From the NCBI GenBank assembly GCA_022747635.1, contig JAKTNV010000074.1:992001-1056000 (forward strand): a stretch of 64,000 nt of DNA, read 5' to 3'. Positions within the stretch are counted from its first letter, which is position 1. Each line of letters starts with the position of its first letter. This DNA is from Hetaerina americana (lineage: Eukaryota > Arthropoda > Insecta > Odonata > Calopterygidae). Shown one piece after another: positions 21,561 to 33,672 of this stretch. The notes under the pieces are model-generated. The model had not been told where the DNA came from and searched no databases. It was given only the letters and a program-made list of their open reading frames with translations. Position numbers and translations under genes: made by a program.

Positions 21561-24500
21561 AGCTGTAATTTGCCTGTGTGCCCATTCAATACCAATATTA
21601 GAAATAAAATATTGAAATATACCTGTACGCATTGTTAAGGCTTTACTAATGGGATAAATTGTATTTACTCCTGCTTTTATATTTATCATAAGAAAGGGAA
21701 ACTTTACAGAAGTAATCGTCGTCCATGTTTTAGATGGGTGCCGTGGGGATCCATCCTTTTCACCCGATATGTATTACGTGAAATTCCTCCAATGCATTCA
21801 CTAGTTTCAATAATAACTCATCGCCTACTTGTGCCAAAGGCTACGGCAAAATTTGACAACAGACGACGCCTTTTACATGCACACGCTCAGAGGGAAAAGG
21901 TATCCGTCGCTGATAAATTCTGTGACAAACCGCCTTTAGCTAAAGGAACGGGCTGAAGTTCCCTCGATAGTAAAAGCACCAAAAGCTTTATAAAAGGTCA
22001 TGACCTGTCCTCTTTCAAAGATTTTTTTTGTGTTTCCAAATTCCTTGCATTTCACCCGCAACGCATTATTTCACTTCACTCTTCAAGCAAAAAGTACACT
22101 TCCTCAGTAAAATTCAACCACTAATTTCCATGTGCTGACCATGTTTTAGTATTTTCGGGGTTTAAAGGATGGTTATTATAACTGAACACGGTGATTTTAC
22201 AAAAGTATTCATGATAATTGTGTGTTATCTGTCTCCAAACAAATTTTTTACCTCGTCATACCGATATACGCACAGTGAGCAAGATTTCCTAAGACTTACT
22301 TACTAACTTACGTTAAGGTTACCGCCAGTACTGTCTTCCTACGCGCTCATTGCCAACGGGCAATGCTGTATGGATGCTGCGAAGAAGTGACGCCATAATC
22401 GATTAAGCCCGCATCACCCGGTCTTCCTAATGCGCTAGTTCAGGGATCACTTGAGGTAAAGCTCATCTAGAATATGGCAAATGTTTTTCCGCTCATGATG
22501 TCATTCACCTCGCAGCTTTACTCGCCCGTATCAATTTTGCTCCGAAGAGAATTGGCGTATTAATCGCCTGTTGGCAAGGACTGTGAGTGGAGATTGCGGA
22601 TGGCGGATTCAGTGTTGACTGTTACTTGTGGCTTATGCAGACGCATTTAGTACTAATTTAGGCAAAAACATTACAAAACCGCGATATTCATGCTATTTTC
22701 CCACCATTGAGTAGTTGGGGTTTGACGATAGCTACGCAATGTAAATTACATTGGACGGGCCCTGGTGTTAGCACGCGTTAGAGATAGTATCGACTTAAGA
22801 TAGCACACTCACGCCTTGCGTAAGGAAAAGAGCTCTTAAAAATAGAAATATGTATGTCGCCTTTAATATGGGTAATATAACTACTATTTATGTATATTTT
22901 TTAGCAGTTTTAATGTGTTCCATATCTTTTTTCGTTATATATTTCAAATGCCTGCAACAAAAATGCGCCTGACTAAACCTAAAACACAGTGATAATCCCT
23001 GTATTATTTATGGTTAATCTTTCTGTATTGAATGAATAAATTATGTCCGAAAAATTATCGCTAAATATCAAATCGTTATTTTGGTTGATTTATCCCATTG
23101 TTCAACATTATCTAAAGGATTACTTGCTGCAATCAGATTTAGAGGCAGAAATTGAAATATTCGTCTAGTATTTGGTTGAAATAACGACTTGATCGAACGA
23201 AGTATTGGGAAAGGAACGTAGTTAAAATTGAAATTTAACGAGGCAGTATTATTTATTTTATTTCGCATTTTATTATGGAGGGCCTAACTTATTCAAAGGG
23301 AATTGAGATGAAATATTTCCCGTGGTACTCAAAAATACAAACGATAGCTTTGTGCTAGCACATAGTGTGACTTGAGCAGCACCCTGCCTGTTATACTTAA
23401 TTCAAGTGCTTTTTGAGCAAATCAAATGGAACGATTTTTGACCTCTCATTTCATGTTCATCAATTCCTCCGGTTAATCCACAATATATGATTAATATTCC
23501 AACGTTATTCTGAATAATAAGAAATTAGGAATTTTTATTATATTTTTATTTTGCTACAAACCTTTTTGTAATATTAGAGTGTTTAGGATGCCTTTACGTA
23601 TTTCTGGGCACACCTGAGTTCATGTGTCCTAGGGTAGGTGAAGCTTAGAAATAAAACAGTTGCTGGTCAATACGTTTCGTTAAAAATTCTCTTTGCCCAA
23701 CTGACCGGTAGCTAAAGAAATAATGTGGGCCAGTCTCTTTTAAGCTAATTCCAATTGTGTATCACCACCTTCGGGTGCAAATAAAAACTAAATCCGAAGA
23801 ATCCGTTTCTAAAAAATTCCATTAAAATGATCATCAATTTGCTCTCAATGAACTTTTTTATTAGATGTATAAGTTTAATTAATTTCACAAAAAACAAATA
23901 TTCAGTTTTACTGCATAAGTAAAGTAAATGATGGCATGAGTAGGATTGATATATCAGTTAATAAATGCATAGTAAATACTAATCAGTAATATTAATTAAT
24001 CAGATAAATTAATGCATTTATTTGTGAATATTAATAATAACATTTAAGGATTTTTCATTTTTAAAAAGGCCACGCGCTAAGCAATTTATTTTTTTTTAAT
24101 TTAGGAAATAGTGCAAAATAATAATTGAGAAATCGTACTCGTTGTGTTACGCAAAGCTTGAAAATGAAAATTATCAGATATTATCAATACCAAAATGGAG
24201 CATGTGGTTTTTGTAAAGATATCCTTACTTTAAGGAAAATTGCAAATATATTCAATTTTATATTATACAAAAAATCCTCAAATTATACTGTCAAAATATG
24301 CGAAAAAATGGTAGAAAAAAGTCACCTATAACCCCGCACGAAAGCTAAACGTGTGATTAATAAATAGTGAGTTAGAGAATTGTAGATATTTTATTCCCCC
24401 CATACTTTGGAATACGAGATTCGTATAGAAACATTCTACAGTGATATGGCCTGAGACTCAACATTTGCGATCAAATGTACTGTACTTCTTATCTTTTTGA

Positions 24501-27500
24501 ACAAGTTTATCTCCCCTGCCAAATAAAGTATATTACGTATTTTATTAATAAAAAACTTTTTTTGCAATAAAAATATATTTTTCATACATTTTTAACTCCT
24601 TTAACTTCATATTACGCACTAGAAATCAATGTCGTTGGCAAATAATTTTTTTTCTATCCAGTGAAAAAACCGATGACTCTCTCATTTTCATTTTCAAATT
24701 TTAACTTGCAAAATGAATTCGATTTTTAATCGTTTCCGATTGTTTTCCATTAGATTATCTTGAAGGAGATTACCTGGGAGAGTAACTCTTCTTCACAAAA
24801 CCGAGAAATATTTCCGCCGGAAAAATTTAAGTAACTTAAAATTTTGGCTGATGATTATCAGACGAATTACTCAAAATGTTACCAACCAGACTCTAGGGTG
24901 AGGATAAATGGGTTCGGATCTTTTTTGTCTGCTCGGACGTCTATTTTCTTCCAGTTTCGAAATTTATTATTACTCTATATTTTAGAATTAGAACATTTTA
25001 ATTTAAATTAAATAACTTTCATCTCCTCCAAAATCAATGCCTTGAAACAATGCCTGCACTCGTTTAACTTTCAGTAGCATTATGCTTCAAGCTCAACATC
25101 CAAACCAATGTAACTTAATCACATGAGCAAGCGGCGAACGGGACATTTTGCGATGGGATCATTCGGTCTCATGATAGTTTTTACCACATTAGGTATAGGA
25201 ATTAAAAATTCCTCCCTTTGTCTCTCCGTTCAATATTCTTCATTATTTCCAAAGCAATCTCCAAGTACTGCACTGCTATTTCGGCTGATAAATCGGAATA
25301 GGAATTTTTTTTCGCTATAAATACGAAAGTCATTGGATTAAATATGCGTTTCATGACATGCTATGCATTTAAAAAATGAAAAATTTATCATTTCTGAATT
25401 AATACCCGAAGGATTTATTCCTTAAAACTTCCAAATCTATAATAAGCACGCTTTACAATGCAATGGCTGCAAGTGATAAGGAACTAAAATAGGAATAAAA
25501 GAGGACATTGTTAAATAAAACCAACTTTTTCCAAACAACCAAAAATGCGACTGAATGAATATAAAATGTCTATTCAAAAACTCGAAAAAAAATTGAAATG
25601 GAAAATTGATGAAACTTTCTACCATTACATCCACTCTACTCTCATCTTCAATGTTAATTATTCATCACTCATATCTCCTACTTCTATTATTATTGATTAG
25701 GGCATTGAAACTGGATGACTTTTTGTATATTGTGTAATATCAGTCATAATATATTTATGTACTGCTCAGCCTTTTGTTATGGGAGAAATATTTCATTATT
25801 CTTTTGGATTTGAAGGAAAATTACGTTACCCATTAAATCCTTAGTGAAAACGTGTCTAGCGAATTCTCCGGGAACAACATCTCAGTTTATGCTTATTTAA
25901 AAATATAGTACGAATTTTGTGTACCCATTCATTTGAGATACTAATTAGTAACTTGAAACGCTATTGACGTCTTCAGTGAGAATGCGTCAATTAATTTTTT
26001 CTCAAAGTACGATGGGACTTGGCAGTGAAAATAACCTTTAGCGGGCTTCCCTTTCTTTTATTTTCTCCCCAAAACGATAATTAAGGGCAAAAAATAATAC
26101 GATGTACAAAGGGTTGGAATACGAGACGCCTTTTAAGGGGCCTATTTCCTTATTGATGAAGCCAATTGAGACAGAGACAGAGACAAAGGACAGACATATT
26201 TTCTTAGCCAAAGGAAAAATAATTAGCCTGAAAAGAGCTAGGAACAGGGAATAGACACACTGTGCCATTACCCCTTTTAATAAAAAAACTCGTGCACCCC
26301 TTTTAATGCACAACAACGGCTGTCGGGTTGGAAGCAGTCAAAACCTTCTACACGAAAGCTAATTTTAAATAAATTTCCATAATTAGTATTGAAACGCGCA
26401 ATGCTCACCACCTTATTGAACATGTCGAGAAAATCTCTGGATTTGATCATAATCGCCGTCGACTGAAAAACCTTAAAAAGAGACTACGGGGCAATTTAAT
26501 ACAATGCGCCTAAAATAAAATCACTCGCCGGATAGGAGGCGCCTCCCGACGGATTTTATCGTCAAATCGGCGGCATGAATAAAGAGGAAGAAACGGCAAG
26601 AAAACCCCATTCCCCATCGCTCTCCTGGGTCGTTAGATGACAGCTACCGTAACGGAAGGGAATTGGAGGCGGAGAGGGCCAGCGAAGGAAATAGAAGATG
26701 GGCGCTCTCAGCTCCACGTGATGGCAGTTGGGGAAATTAATTAATCCAAATTGCTCGAGCCCTAATTAGTGCCTGTCAACACTTCCGATACTAGCTTTGT
26801 AGTGAAGTAAAGGGAATTTCTGGGGTGGGGAGAGGTCGTTTTAGGTGGGTAGGGATCGGGGAGATGCTGGGTGTACAAAGGGGGTGTCGGTGATGGAATC
26901 AGCGTAGGAAGGAAGTGCAGGCGGGGCTGGAGGGTCGGTAGCGGGACCGGCTGGAAAGGGAAATGTGATGGCGGGAGAGGGCGAGGAGGAAGGTAAGAGG
27001 AGACCTGCGTTCGGACGGTGTTTAGGGTCGAGCGGTAGAGTCAAAGTGTTTGAGAAGCAAACAGATGCAAGTAGAGGTATTCGTACGTTGCTGTAGCTGC
27101 ATGCAGTGTTTGTCTGTCGTTACCGACAATGGAGGTGAGGCCGGAGATGTGGGATTCGTCGGAGATCTGATTAACGTAACGCATTTGTAGCAGAGGAAAA
27201 CAGTGCGGGTCATTACCTCTGAAACAGTAGCATAAAATAATATTAATAAATACCTTTCGTCTTGAGGGGATTGAGATTTGGTAATGACAAATGTTTAAAA
27301 CGATGTTGGAATTTGAAACACCACGCTTAGGACCTTTAATTGTATATTATTGACCGTTCCTAAAATTTCCCCTTACATTAGGTTTTCAAGGCTAGTTAAC
27401 TCATGAATAATTTTAAATTTCCGTGCACAAGTTTGCATAAATGAAAGAAAGTGTCATACTTGAAGTTAATGAAAAACTTGCCAGTTCATGGAAAAACAAA

Positions 27501-28051
27501 GAGGGATAGTTCTTTTGAAACTGAGTAACCAGATGAGTGGGAATGGGTAACATTATGCTACATATAATCTTACACTTTTAAGATCTGAAGGAAGGATGTT
27601 TTTGGCCTCAAAGCTTTAAGTTGACTGGAATCTGTTCGATAAATCAAGCTAAAATGAGATTGACGTGTTGAACTCCTCGATTTGACTTAAGCTAACCTTA
27701 AAAAACAGAGAGCGAATTTTGTACAAGGGTCGCAGTAATGCTTTAAGATTTAAAAAATCATAATGCTGAAATAGTTGGCTATTACGTAGCTATATTGACT
27801 CAAATATTCTAGTAATGGTGCTCTTCAAAATTAAAAATTAGTTCTGTCATTTGAAATAGTGGGAAAGAATTGAAATTAATGTTAAAAAATAGGCAACACC
27901 ATTAGCGGATTGACTTTGAAAAATCAGCTAGGTTATGTCACAATTCACCTCATTTATATTTCCAGCCAGGTTTCTGATGATGTATTTGTTAAACACTGGG
28001 TATATGCGTAACGGGCGTATCATTCCAAAAATGAACACAATACAATAAGTT
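21561..28051. other. Non-coding stretch, GC-rich block at 26500-27200
   Basis: No gene or element recognised over about 6.5 kb. At 26500-27200 the sequence becomes GC- and purine-rich with several CpG, giving Pro/Ser-rich antisense open frames typical of composition bias. Such islands recur every 8-14 kb in this window and could mark regulatory DNA. Confidence 0.35.
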
Positions 28052-28258
28052 CAACAAATTCAGTAGCTTGTGGCGTGATGTGGTGGAAGTCGAACATAAT
28101 GAATAACTGATCGTAGCATTTTTCCACTTCATAAAATTTTATTTTACGATCGGGTTTCGATGTATTACATCATAATCAGGTGATGATGATGTAATACATC
28201 GAAACCCGGTCGTAAAATAAAATTTTATCCAGTGGAAAAGTACCACGATCAGTTATTC
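28052..28258. mobile_element. Foldback element copy 1
   Basis: Two 73-bp inverted arms (28101-28173 and 28186-28258) with only a few mismatches, separated by 12 bp, form a long hairpin. The inner arms carry CGGGTTTCGATGTATTACAT and its complement. The left flank (28052-28100, with GGCGTGATGTGGTGGAAGTC) matches the complement of the outer right part of copy 2 at 41502-41666, so the full element is longer than either copy. It has no coding capacity, and no target-site duplication is obvious. Confidence 0.8.
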
Positions 28259-29039
28259 ACAATAATTTTATTTTGGCATAGTAAAATATTTTAAGAAAGT
28301 GTCACGTTTAATGATAGAAATTTTACATAAAACCGAGCAAAAATAAAGTTACTAGGCGAGCGGTTGATACATTTGTGTAAAATTGCATTGCGGCAATCAT
28401 TTCAGTCCATGAGTTTAAGTAGACTGTTCCAAAATGTTCATGCAATTCGAAATCTTGATCCTTAGAAACTTTTACAAAAAACCCATGATCACTTTTTATT
28501 GTACGAGATGAGGGGATTATTTATCCACCTATAATCAATTGCTCGTCACCTATCCCTTACCTGTGGTTTACTACATGTAAGGTTTTCAAAGAGCTCTTAG
28601 CACTATAATTTCCTTTCTGACACCCGACCCTTATACGACACCCCTTCATTAGTGATTATGACCCCCTTACATTTACCCACTCATTTGAGGAAGCTTGATT
28701 CCTCCACCTTATTGTGTACAGGTCTGTTCCGCACTACAGGTAATCTAGATTGAACGTCTGAGAGTCCCTTCAGAGCTCGAGTAATAATTTAAAGTTTAAG
28801 AACTCCTTTCTCTAATAAATACTTTTCTCTCATAAGACTAAGGTTTAAGGGTTCATTAAACAAAATGACATTCTTACCTAATCGCGATGCACAGCATCAA
28901 CTTCCAGGTGGATCAATATGGACGCTATTACTACTATTTTTCGCGCTGCTCTTACATCCTGCAGCAGCATATCATCAATAAATATCTCCTTAATGCAATT
29001 GCTCTTTCCTAATTCACAATATGACTTGATACAGAGACG
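28259..29039. other. Non-coding stretch, nothing recognised
   Basis: No recognisable gene or repeat between the foldback element and the LINE tail. Confidence 0.4.
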
Positions 29040-29345
29040 AATATGAATGTTAAAAAAAGAATTGTTAGAACTTTGCTAAGGAGAGTAGTTTTGTACGAAA
29101 ATTATAGCGAAACAAGTTGTATAGGGTAGATTGGAGGCTATTTAAATGTCGGTGTGGAGTTTGATGGAAAAGTTGAATTGGATAGAAAGGAAAACAATCA
29201 GGAAAGTGCCAGTTGTGGCGGAGGAGGGGAAAAACTATTGGGAGAAATGCAAATGAGGACGGAAAGATGAATGCAGAGCATTTTAATTTGGAATGGAATG
29301 TTGAAGACTGTGATAGAAGGGAGAACATTCAGTGATTAAGGATGG
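29040..29345 (+). pseudogene. LINE reverse transcriptase C-terminal fragment
   Basis: Plus-strand reading with frameshifts gives RLEAI-MSVWSLMEKLNWIE followed by RKTIRKV and EEGKNYWEKCK, and at the end WNGMLKTVIEGRTFSD. This is the order of conserved blocks at the end of insect LINE reverse transcriptases (LEAFEMW.WR, ISWTER.TNEEVL, EER.LL, GNGLLKTVIEGR). Only the tail is present, which is the usual result of 5'-truncated insertion or later decay. No in-frame continuous protein remains. Confidence 0.72.
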
Positions 29346-30740
29346 AGTAGGGAAAAGCATTTTTGCGGAAATGAAGAAGAGTTTATTGTAGGGTCGGATT
29401 TGTATGAGGAGGTAAAGAAAATTATTGTTTTTCAGGAAGAGTCCATCCATAAACTACCCTAAACGGAAAAATGCTAATAATAATACAAACTCGTAGAGGT
29501 TAATTAAAATTATGGATAATTAATTTTTAAAACGGAATTCATATTAAGATATTATTCCTAATAAAGATATAATACACGCCAAATAAGACGTGTATTATAC
29601 CATCCATAGGTACCATAAGACAATACACAATCGCGTATTGAAACATAAAAAAATCAAACACAATAGGGCATGCTAAATGAATAAAAAAGGATTTAGAATA
29701 AGACATGCTTCGTAAACAAGTTCTAATTTTCTTCAAAAAGCACCCATAACATCTTAATTTTTTTTCCTTGGAATCAACCCAAAACTGTTACATTTACATC
29801 GGCTTAGAAGAGTAAGGCTCCAGCCCCCGGAATTAGTAAATGTATCAGAGTATATACTCCATCTACACCTCTTCACGCGCCGGGAAGAGCTTACATCTGC
29901 CCCAAAAGAACTATTGCCAAAATTCGGCTAATACGATTGCTCGATTTCCCTCCACTCATTCTAACATTAAAAAACGATTCCTAACCTCCCTGAATACAAG
30001 TACTGCCCTAAATACTTGCACGAAAATGCCACTTCTGAATGACGAAAATATATTTTTGACAAAAATGCATAAAAATATTACTTCCACTACTACCGTCTAG
30101 TCGGCGCCATATGTCAGGTATTCTTTCTACTCGCAATTAGTCGTCGGTTAATATATTTACGTCTGTAGAGATTAGGTAGTTGGATGTATGGGTGCATATA
30201 TTATTGGAGCCTTGAATGGGCACTCATTAGACTGAGTGTTAAGGTGTGAGAGAATGGCACAGTTAGAACAGAGCACTTTTTTTTCTCCACACTAACTTAT
30301 TTCCAAAGGAGTTTTATTCATCATCATCATTATTTATCATCATTTGTAATCATTTATAGATTACTTCTCTTAATGAAATCGAACACTGAAAGAGATGGTG
30401 AGACTACTTCAAACATTTGAATGAGACGTTTGTAACAAGTAGCTAAGTTTTATAATGAATTAGGACGTAACCATCGTAGAGCACCAATACTATGTATTTT
30501 AAATGAATCACTAAATTTCCTCCCAATTATCAAACATTACACACATGACCACACCAACACCTGGTAAAGTCATACCAAAAAGTCTACCACATGGTAAATA
30601 ATGGCTGTAAATTTGTTCTGAACAATAGTATACATTTGAATAAGATAATACTTTGTTATCAATACGTTGAACTCGTGAATACCATAACATTAAAAAGGAG
30701 AACATAATTAACAAATGTTGTCAAAAGAAACCATGAAAAT
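29346..30740. other. Non-coding stretch, nothing firm
   Basis: AT-rich. A stretch near 30190-30250 follows a sequence style often seen at LINE 3' ends, but no shared copy was found in this window. No gene recognised. Confidence 0.35.
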
Positions 30741-30840
30741 TACACTTTAATCAAGATATAGCACCTCCTGACAAGTCTAGGACTGATTTTAGCAGGAGAA
30801 AAACGTATAAATGTACCAATGGAGTACACGATATGTGTAA

Positions 30841-31056
30841 ACGACTAAATATTTTAACGTGTCTTCCTTAATTGACATGCTCCCTATCCCCAAACACGCC
30901 TCCGAACACAACACTCCCTTTGATAAATGCTATAGTGTATCCATCATAGCATCCCTCCCAACCTCTGATCCTCCTCTGAAACTGAAAACACTAGAGCAAT
31001 CCTTCATCTGGCTTTTGGAGTCCTGGAACTGGCCAGGAATCAATATTAGGCACTAA
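30841..31056 (+). pseudogene. Penelope-like GIY-YIG domain C-terminal fragment
   Basis: The 65-residue frame starting at 30859 reads SSLIDMLPIPKHASEHNTPF, DKCYSVSIIASLP and ends SWNWPGINIRH. It aligns block by block with the end of the PLE 2 product on the minus strand (SLPIPSHANSHNLSFDQCF, SILESLP, terminal LN). The spacing of HA...H and FD.C matches the end of the GIY-YIG endonuclease domain of Penelope-like retroelements. The catalytic GIY and YIG strands and the whole reverse transcriptase are absent. Family recognition is from motif order, supported by the second copy. Confidence 0.72.
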
Positions 31057-31230
31057 TTACCCTGTTCTAATTATATTTTCATCCCCCTTCCACCCCCATC
31101 ACCTTCTACATTTTCCCCACCCTTCTAACGCTGCCCCTCCAAACCCGTCCCTTCGGAATTCATTCCCCACCTTCCCCTTCCATCCATCGCTCCAGCCCTC
31201 GTATTCCCTTCAGTTCTGTCCCTCTCCTCC

Positions 31231-31264
31231 TTGATAAAGGTGGCAACGACCACCGAAAATTCGA
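31231..31264 (+). ncRNA. Hammerhead-ribozyme-like core in PLE 1 tail
   Basis: TTGATAA (canonical core CTGATGA with two changes) is followed by a perfect 5-bp helix II, GGTGG (31239-31243) with CCACC (31250-31254), closing a CAACGA loop, and then GAAA (31255-31258), which is the second core strand. Penelope-like elements are known to carry hammerhead ribozymes in their terminal repeats. The cleavage-site strand and helices I and III were not identified, so activity is doubtful. Confidence 0.4.
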
Positions 31265-31340
31265 AAAATAGTGAGTCTCTTTTTTTGTGTGTTTCTGTGT
31301 TTTTGTCTGTGTCCACTAGTGCTAAGTGTTATACATTATT

Positions 31341-31369
31341 ATTCACGTCCGTGAGTCTTTCAAAAAGTG

Positions 31370-31465
<96 letters not shown>

Positions 31466-31489
31466 CACTTTTTGAAAGACTCACGGACG

Positions 31490-31494
<5 letters not shown>
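31341..31494. repeat. Inverted repeat with (AT)n loop between two PLEs
   Basis: A 32-bp arm at 31341-31372 (starting ATTCACGTCCGTGAGTC) is repeated perfectly in reverse complement at 31463-31494. Between them is about 90 bp of AT repeat with two ACATATAC interruptions. The whole forms a very long cruciform. It lies exactly where the tails of the two convergent PLEs meet. Confidence 0.92.
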
Positions 31495-31542
<48 letters not shown>

Positions 31543-31546
31543 AACG
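31494..31546. repeat. (AT)n microsatellite
   Basis: Alternating AT with ACATATAC interruptions, adjacent to the 3' end of PLE 2. Confidence 0.93.
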
Positions 31547-31654
31547 ATTGTACGGAAATACTCACACGAGCGGCACAATAATGGGCTGACACAATATAAC
31601 ACAAATAGAATAGAATAGCATCATTTAAAAGGACACTCCCACGGTAAATTGTTC

Positions 31655-31687
31655 GAGCTTTCGGCTCTCTCAGAGGCCTTCTTCAAG
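31655..31687 (-). ncRNA. Hammerhead-like core in PLE 2 tail
   Basis: On the minus strand, TTGAAGA is followed by a GGC...GCC helix and then GAAAG. The layout is the same as in PLE 1, but the core is more altered and the helix weaker. It is supported mainly by its equivalent position in a second PLE. Confidence 0.3.
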
Positions 31688-31773
31688 AGAGACTGAAAAT
31701 ATGCTGTTGTTGTGGAAAGGGGAAAGAGGTATGGGCGGGCAGGGGAGGTGTGGAGGGAAAGCTAGGAGGGAAA

Positions 31774-33421
31774 TTAAATATGGTGGTTAAGGGTGGGAAT
31801 TTTGAAAGAACGGAAAGCTAATATGTAGGCGGATTCACGAGTTCTCACCTCTATATTGGTGGCTGAATCAGGTAGGGATTCTAGGATGCTGAGAGCAAAA
31901 CACTGGTCGAATGAAAGGTTATGGGAATTGGCGTGTGAAGGGATAGGAAGAGAAGAGAGTGAGGCAAAATTGCAGGAGTACCGGTGATTATTCATTCGGA
32001 TGGATAAGGGGGTAATTCATTCGCCTATGTAAAAGGAAGTGCAATGTTTGCATGATAAAAGATAAATAATATTTTTTGAGAGGCAATTAGCGTGGGAACG
32101 AGGTGAGAGGGCAATGAGGGGATATAGGGAGAGGGGAGTAGGCATAATAAGATGACAGGTTTTACATCGGGGGCGGTTGCAAGTTGGGGAAATATTGGGA
32201 AATTTGTCACGGGGGGGGCGCCAAAGGGTTGGTGGATCTCAGAAGGTTTTTGAGATTGGGGGGGTCGTCTGTATGTGATAGATGGGCATTGGGGTAGTAA
32301 GGATGAGGTCGCGTCATTGTCATGTAAAATTGGAAACAAATCTTTAAGGAGAGTTTTCAGTCTGTGTGATCCGGGGAAATAGGTGGTGCAAAGGTTGAGT
32401 GAATCCTGCGTCAGATGTAGGCTTGTTATATTGTGGTGTGTGTGGTCGGGTGGAGCGAAGGATTTTATTTTGTAGTAACTTTTCTGGGTAACCGCGTTTG
32501 AGGAGTGCAAGATGTAGATTGTCAAGGTATTTGTTGAGAGTGGCTGTGGTGTTGCAAATTCGGTGTCCGCGGATAGAAAGAGAGTTAGGAATCGAGCGTT
32601 TCGTGTATTGAGGATGACAGCTAGTGTGGTGTAGGTATTGCTGATGGTTAGTGGCTTTGATGTGTACTGAAGTAGTGAATTTGTTGTTTTGAAGTGAAAT
32701 GTCTGTGTCAAGAAAGGTGATGGTGGAGTCCGAAATGGAAGAGGTGAATTTAACAGTGAAAGATGAATTTAAGGCGGATAAGAAATTGTTGAGAGAATCA
32801 GAGCCATGTGTACAGCGAATAAAAATATCGTACATGCAGCAGACCCAGAAGAGGTTGGAAGGGTTGCTGTGACAGGAAAGTGTCTTCGAGATGGCCCATG
32901 AAGAGATTGGCGTGTGAAGGTGCCATCCTCGTTCCCATCGCTGTGCCTTTTGTCTGTAGGTAAAAACAATTTTGGAAAGCGAATGCATTTTTAGTTAGGA
33001 CGAAAGTGGCAAGATTGAGTAGAAATTCCTTCGAGGGGCGCTGGGGTAGGGGGCGTAGAGAAAGATAATGCCTGAGGGAGGATAAACCTTCTGCATAGGG
33101 AATAGAAGTGTAAAGTGAGGTATCGTCGATGGTGGCCATAAGTAGGCTGAGTGTGGGGGGAATAGAGGCAGAATTTAGACGGTTGAGGAAGTGGTATGTG
33201 TCTTTCGTGAAGGAGGGCAAGGAGAGTACAAGTGGTTGTAGGTGGTGGTCAAGGAATGCGGAGATTCTTTCGGTGGGAGAATTGTAACTGGAAACTACAG
33301 GACGACAGGGCATGTTGGGTTTGTGTATTTTGGGGAGGAGATAAAACTGGGGTGTTCTGGGGTATGGGGGTGAAAGTAGGGATATGTCTTGGGAGGTGAG
33401 GCCTTCTTCTGGTCCGGAGTG
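31774..33421 (-). pseudogene. Penelope-like reverse transcriptase and GIY-YIG endonuclease pseudogene
   Basis: Read from right to left: FYLLPKIHKPN (33317-33345), then RPVVSSYNSPTERISAFLDH and DDTSLYTSIPYAEG, then QTKGTAMGTRMAPSHANLFM. After a frameshift comes FWVCCMYDIFIRCTHGSDSL with FLDTDISLQNN, the catalytic YVDD/YIDD region. Here the box reads CMYD, so the conserved Tyr and the first Asp are lost. Then, shifted again, come ITYRRPPQSQKPSEI and a C.RPRCKTC-type segment, and FYIGE (about 32012-32030) followed by a stop and then NNHRYSCN and HANSHNLSFDQCF of the GIY-YIG domain. Several frameshifts and stops make it dead. PLE proteins are usually around 750-850 residues; the part upstream of the PKIHK block is absent. 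Confidence 0.85.
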
Positions 33422-33471
33422 GAGGAGAAAAGACCAATTTACCGTGTGAGTGTCCTTTTAAATGTTGCTAT

Positions 33472-33525
33472 TCTATATATATATATATATACATATATGT
33501 ATATATATACATATGTATATATATG

Positions 33526-33556
<31 letters not shown>

Positions 33557-33594
33557 CTATATATATATATACATATGTATATATATATATACAC

Positions 33595-33670
<76 letters not shown>
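33472..33670. repeat. (AT)n microsatellite with GT/AC interruptions
   Basis: About 200 bp of alternating AT with scattered ACATATGTAT interruptions in the first half and pure AT in the second. It begins directly at the 5' boundary of PLE 2. Confidence 0.95.

Positions 33671-33672
<2 letters not shown>

Larger units (their letters stand above)
30840..31372 (+). mobile_element. Penelope-like element 1, 3' end
   Basis: A short C-terminal piece of a PLE (30841-31056), then a C/T-rich 3' untranslated region, then a hammerhead-ribozyme-like core (31231-31258) and a tail ending in an inverted-repeat arm and (AT)n. Only the 3' end is present, as expected for a 5'-truncated PLE. It points head-on towards PLE 2 on the minus strand. 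Confidence 0.72.
31547..33476 (-). mobile_element. Penelope-like element 2, degenerate, with terminal inverted repeats
   Basis: Minus-strand PLE containing reverse transcriptase and GIY-YIG remnants and a 3' untranslated region with a hammerhead-like core. A 42-bp sequence near its 3' end (31610-31651) recurs inverted at its 5' end (33435-33476) with only two mismatches. Inverted terminal-repeat fragments are a known peculiarity of Penelope elements. (AT)n tracts abut both ends. The 5' part of the coding region is missing. Confidence 0.82.
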
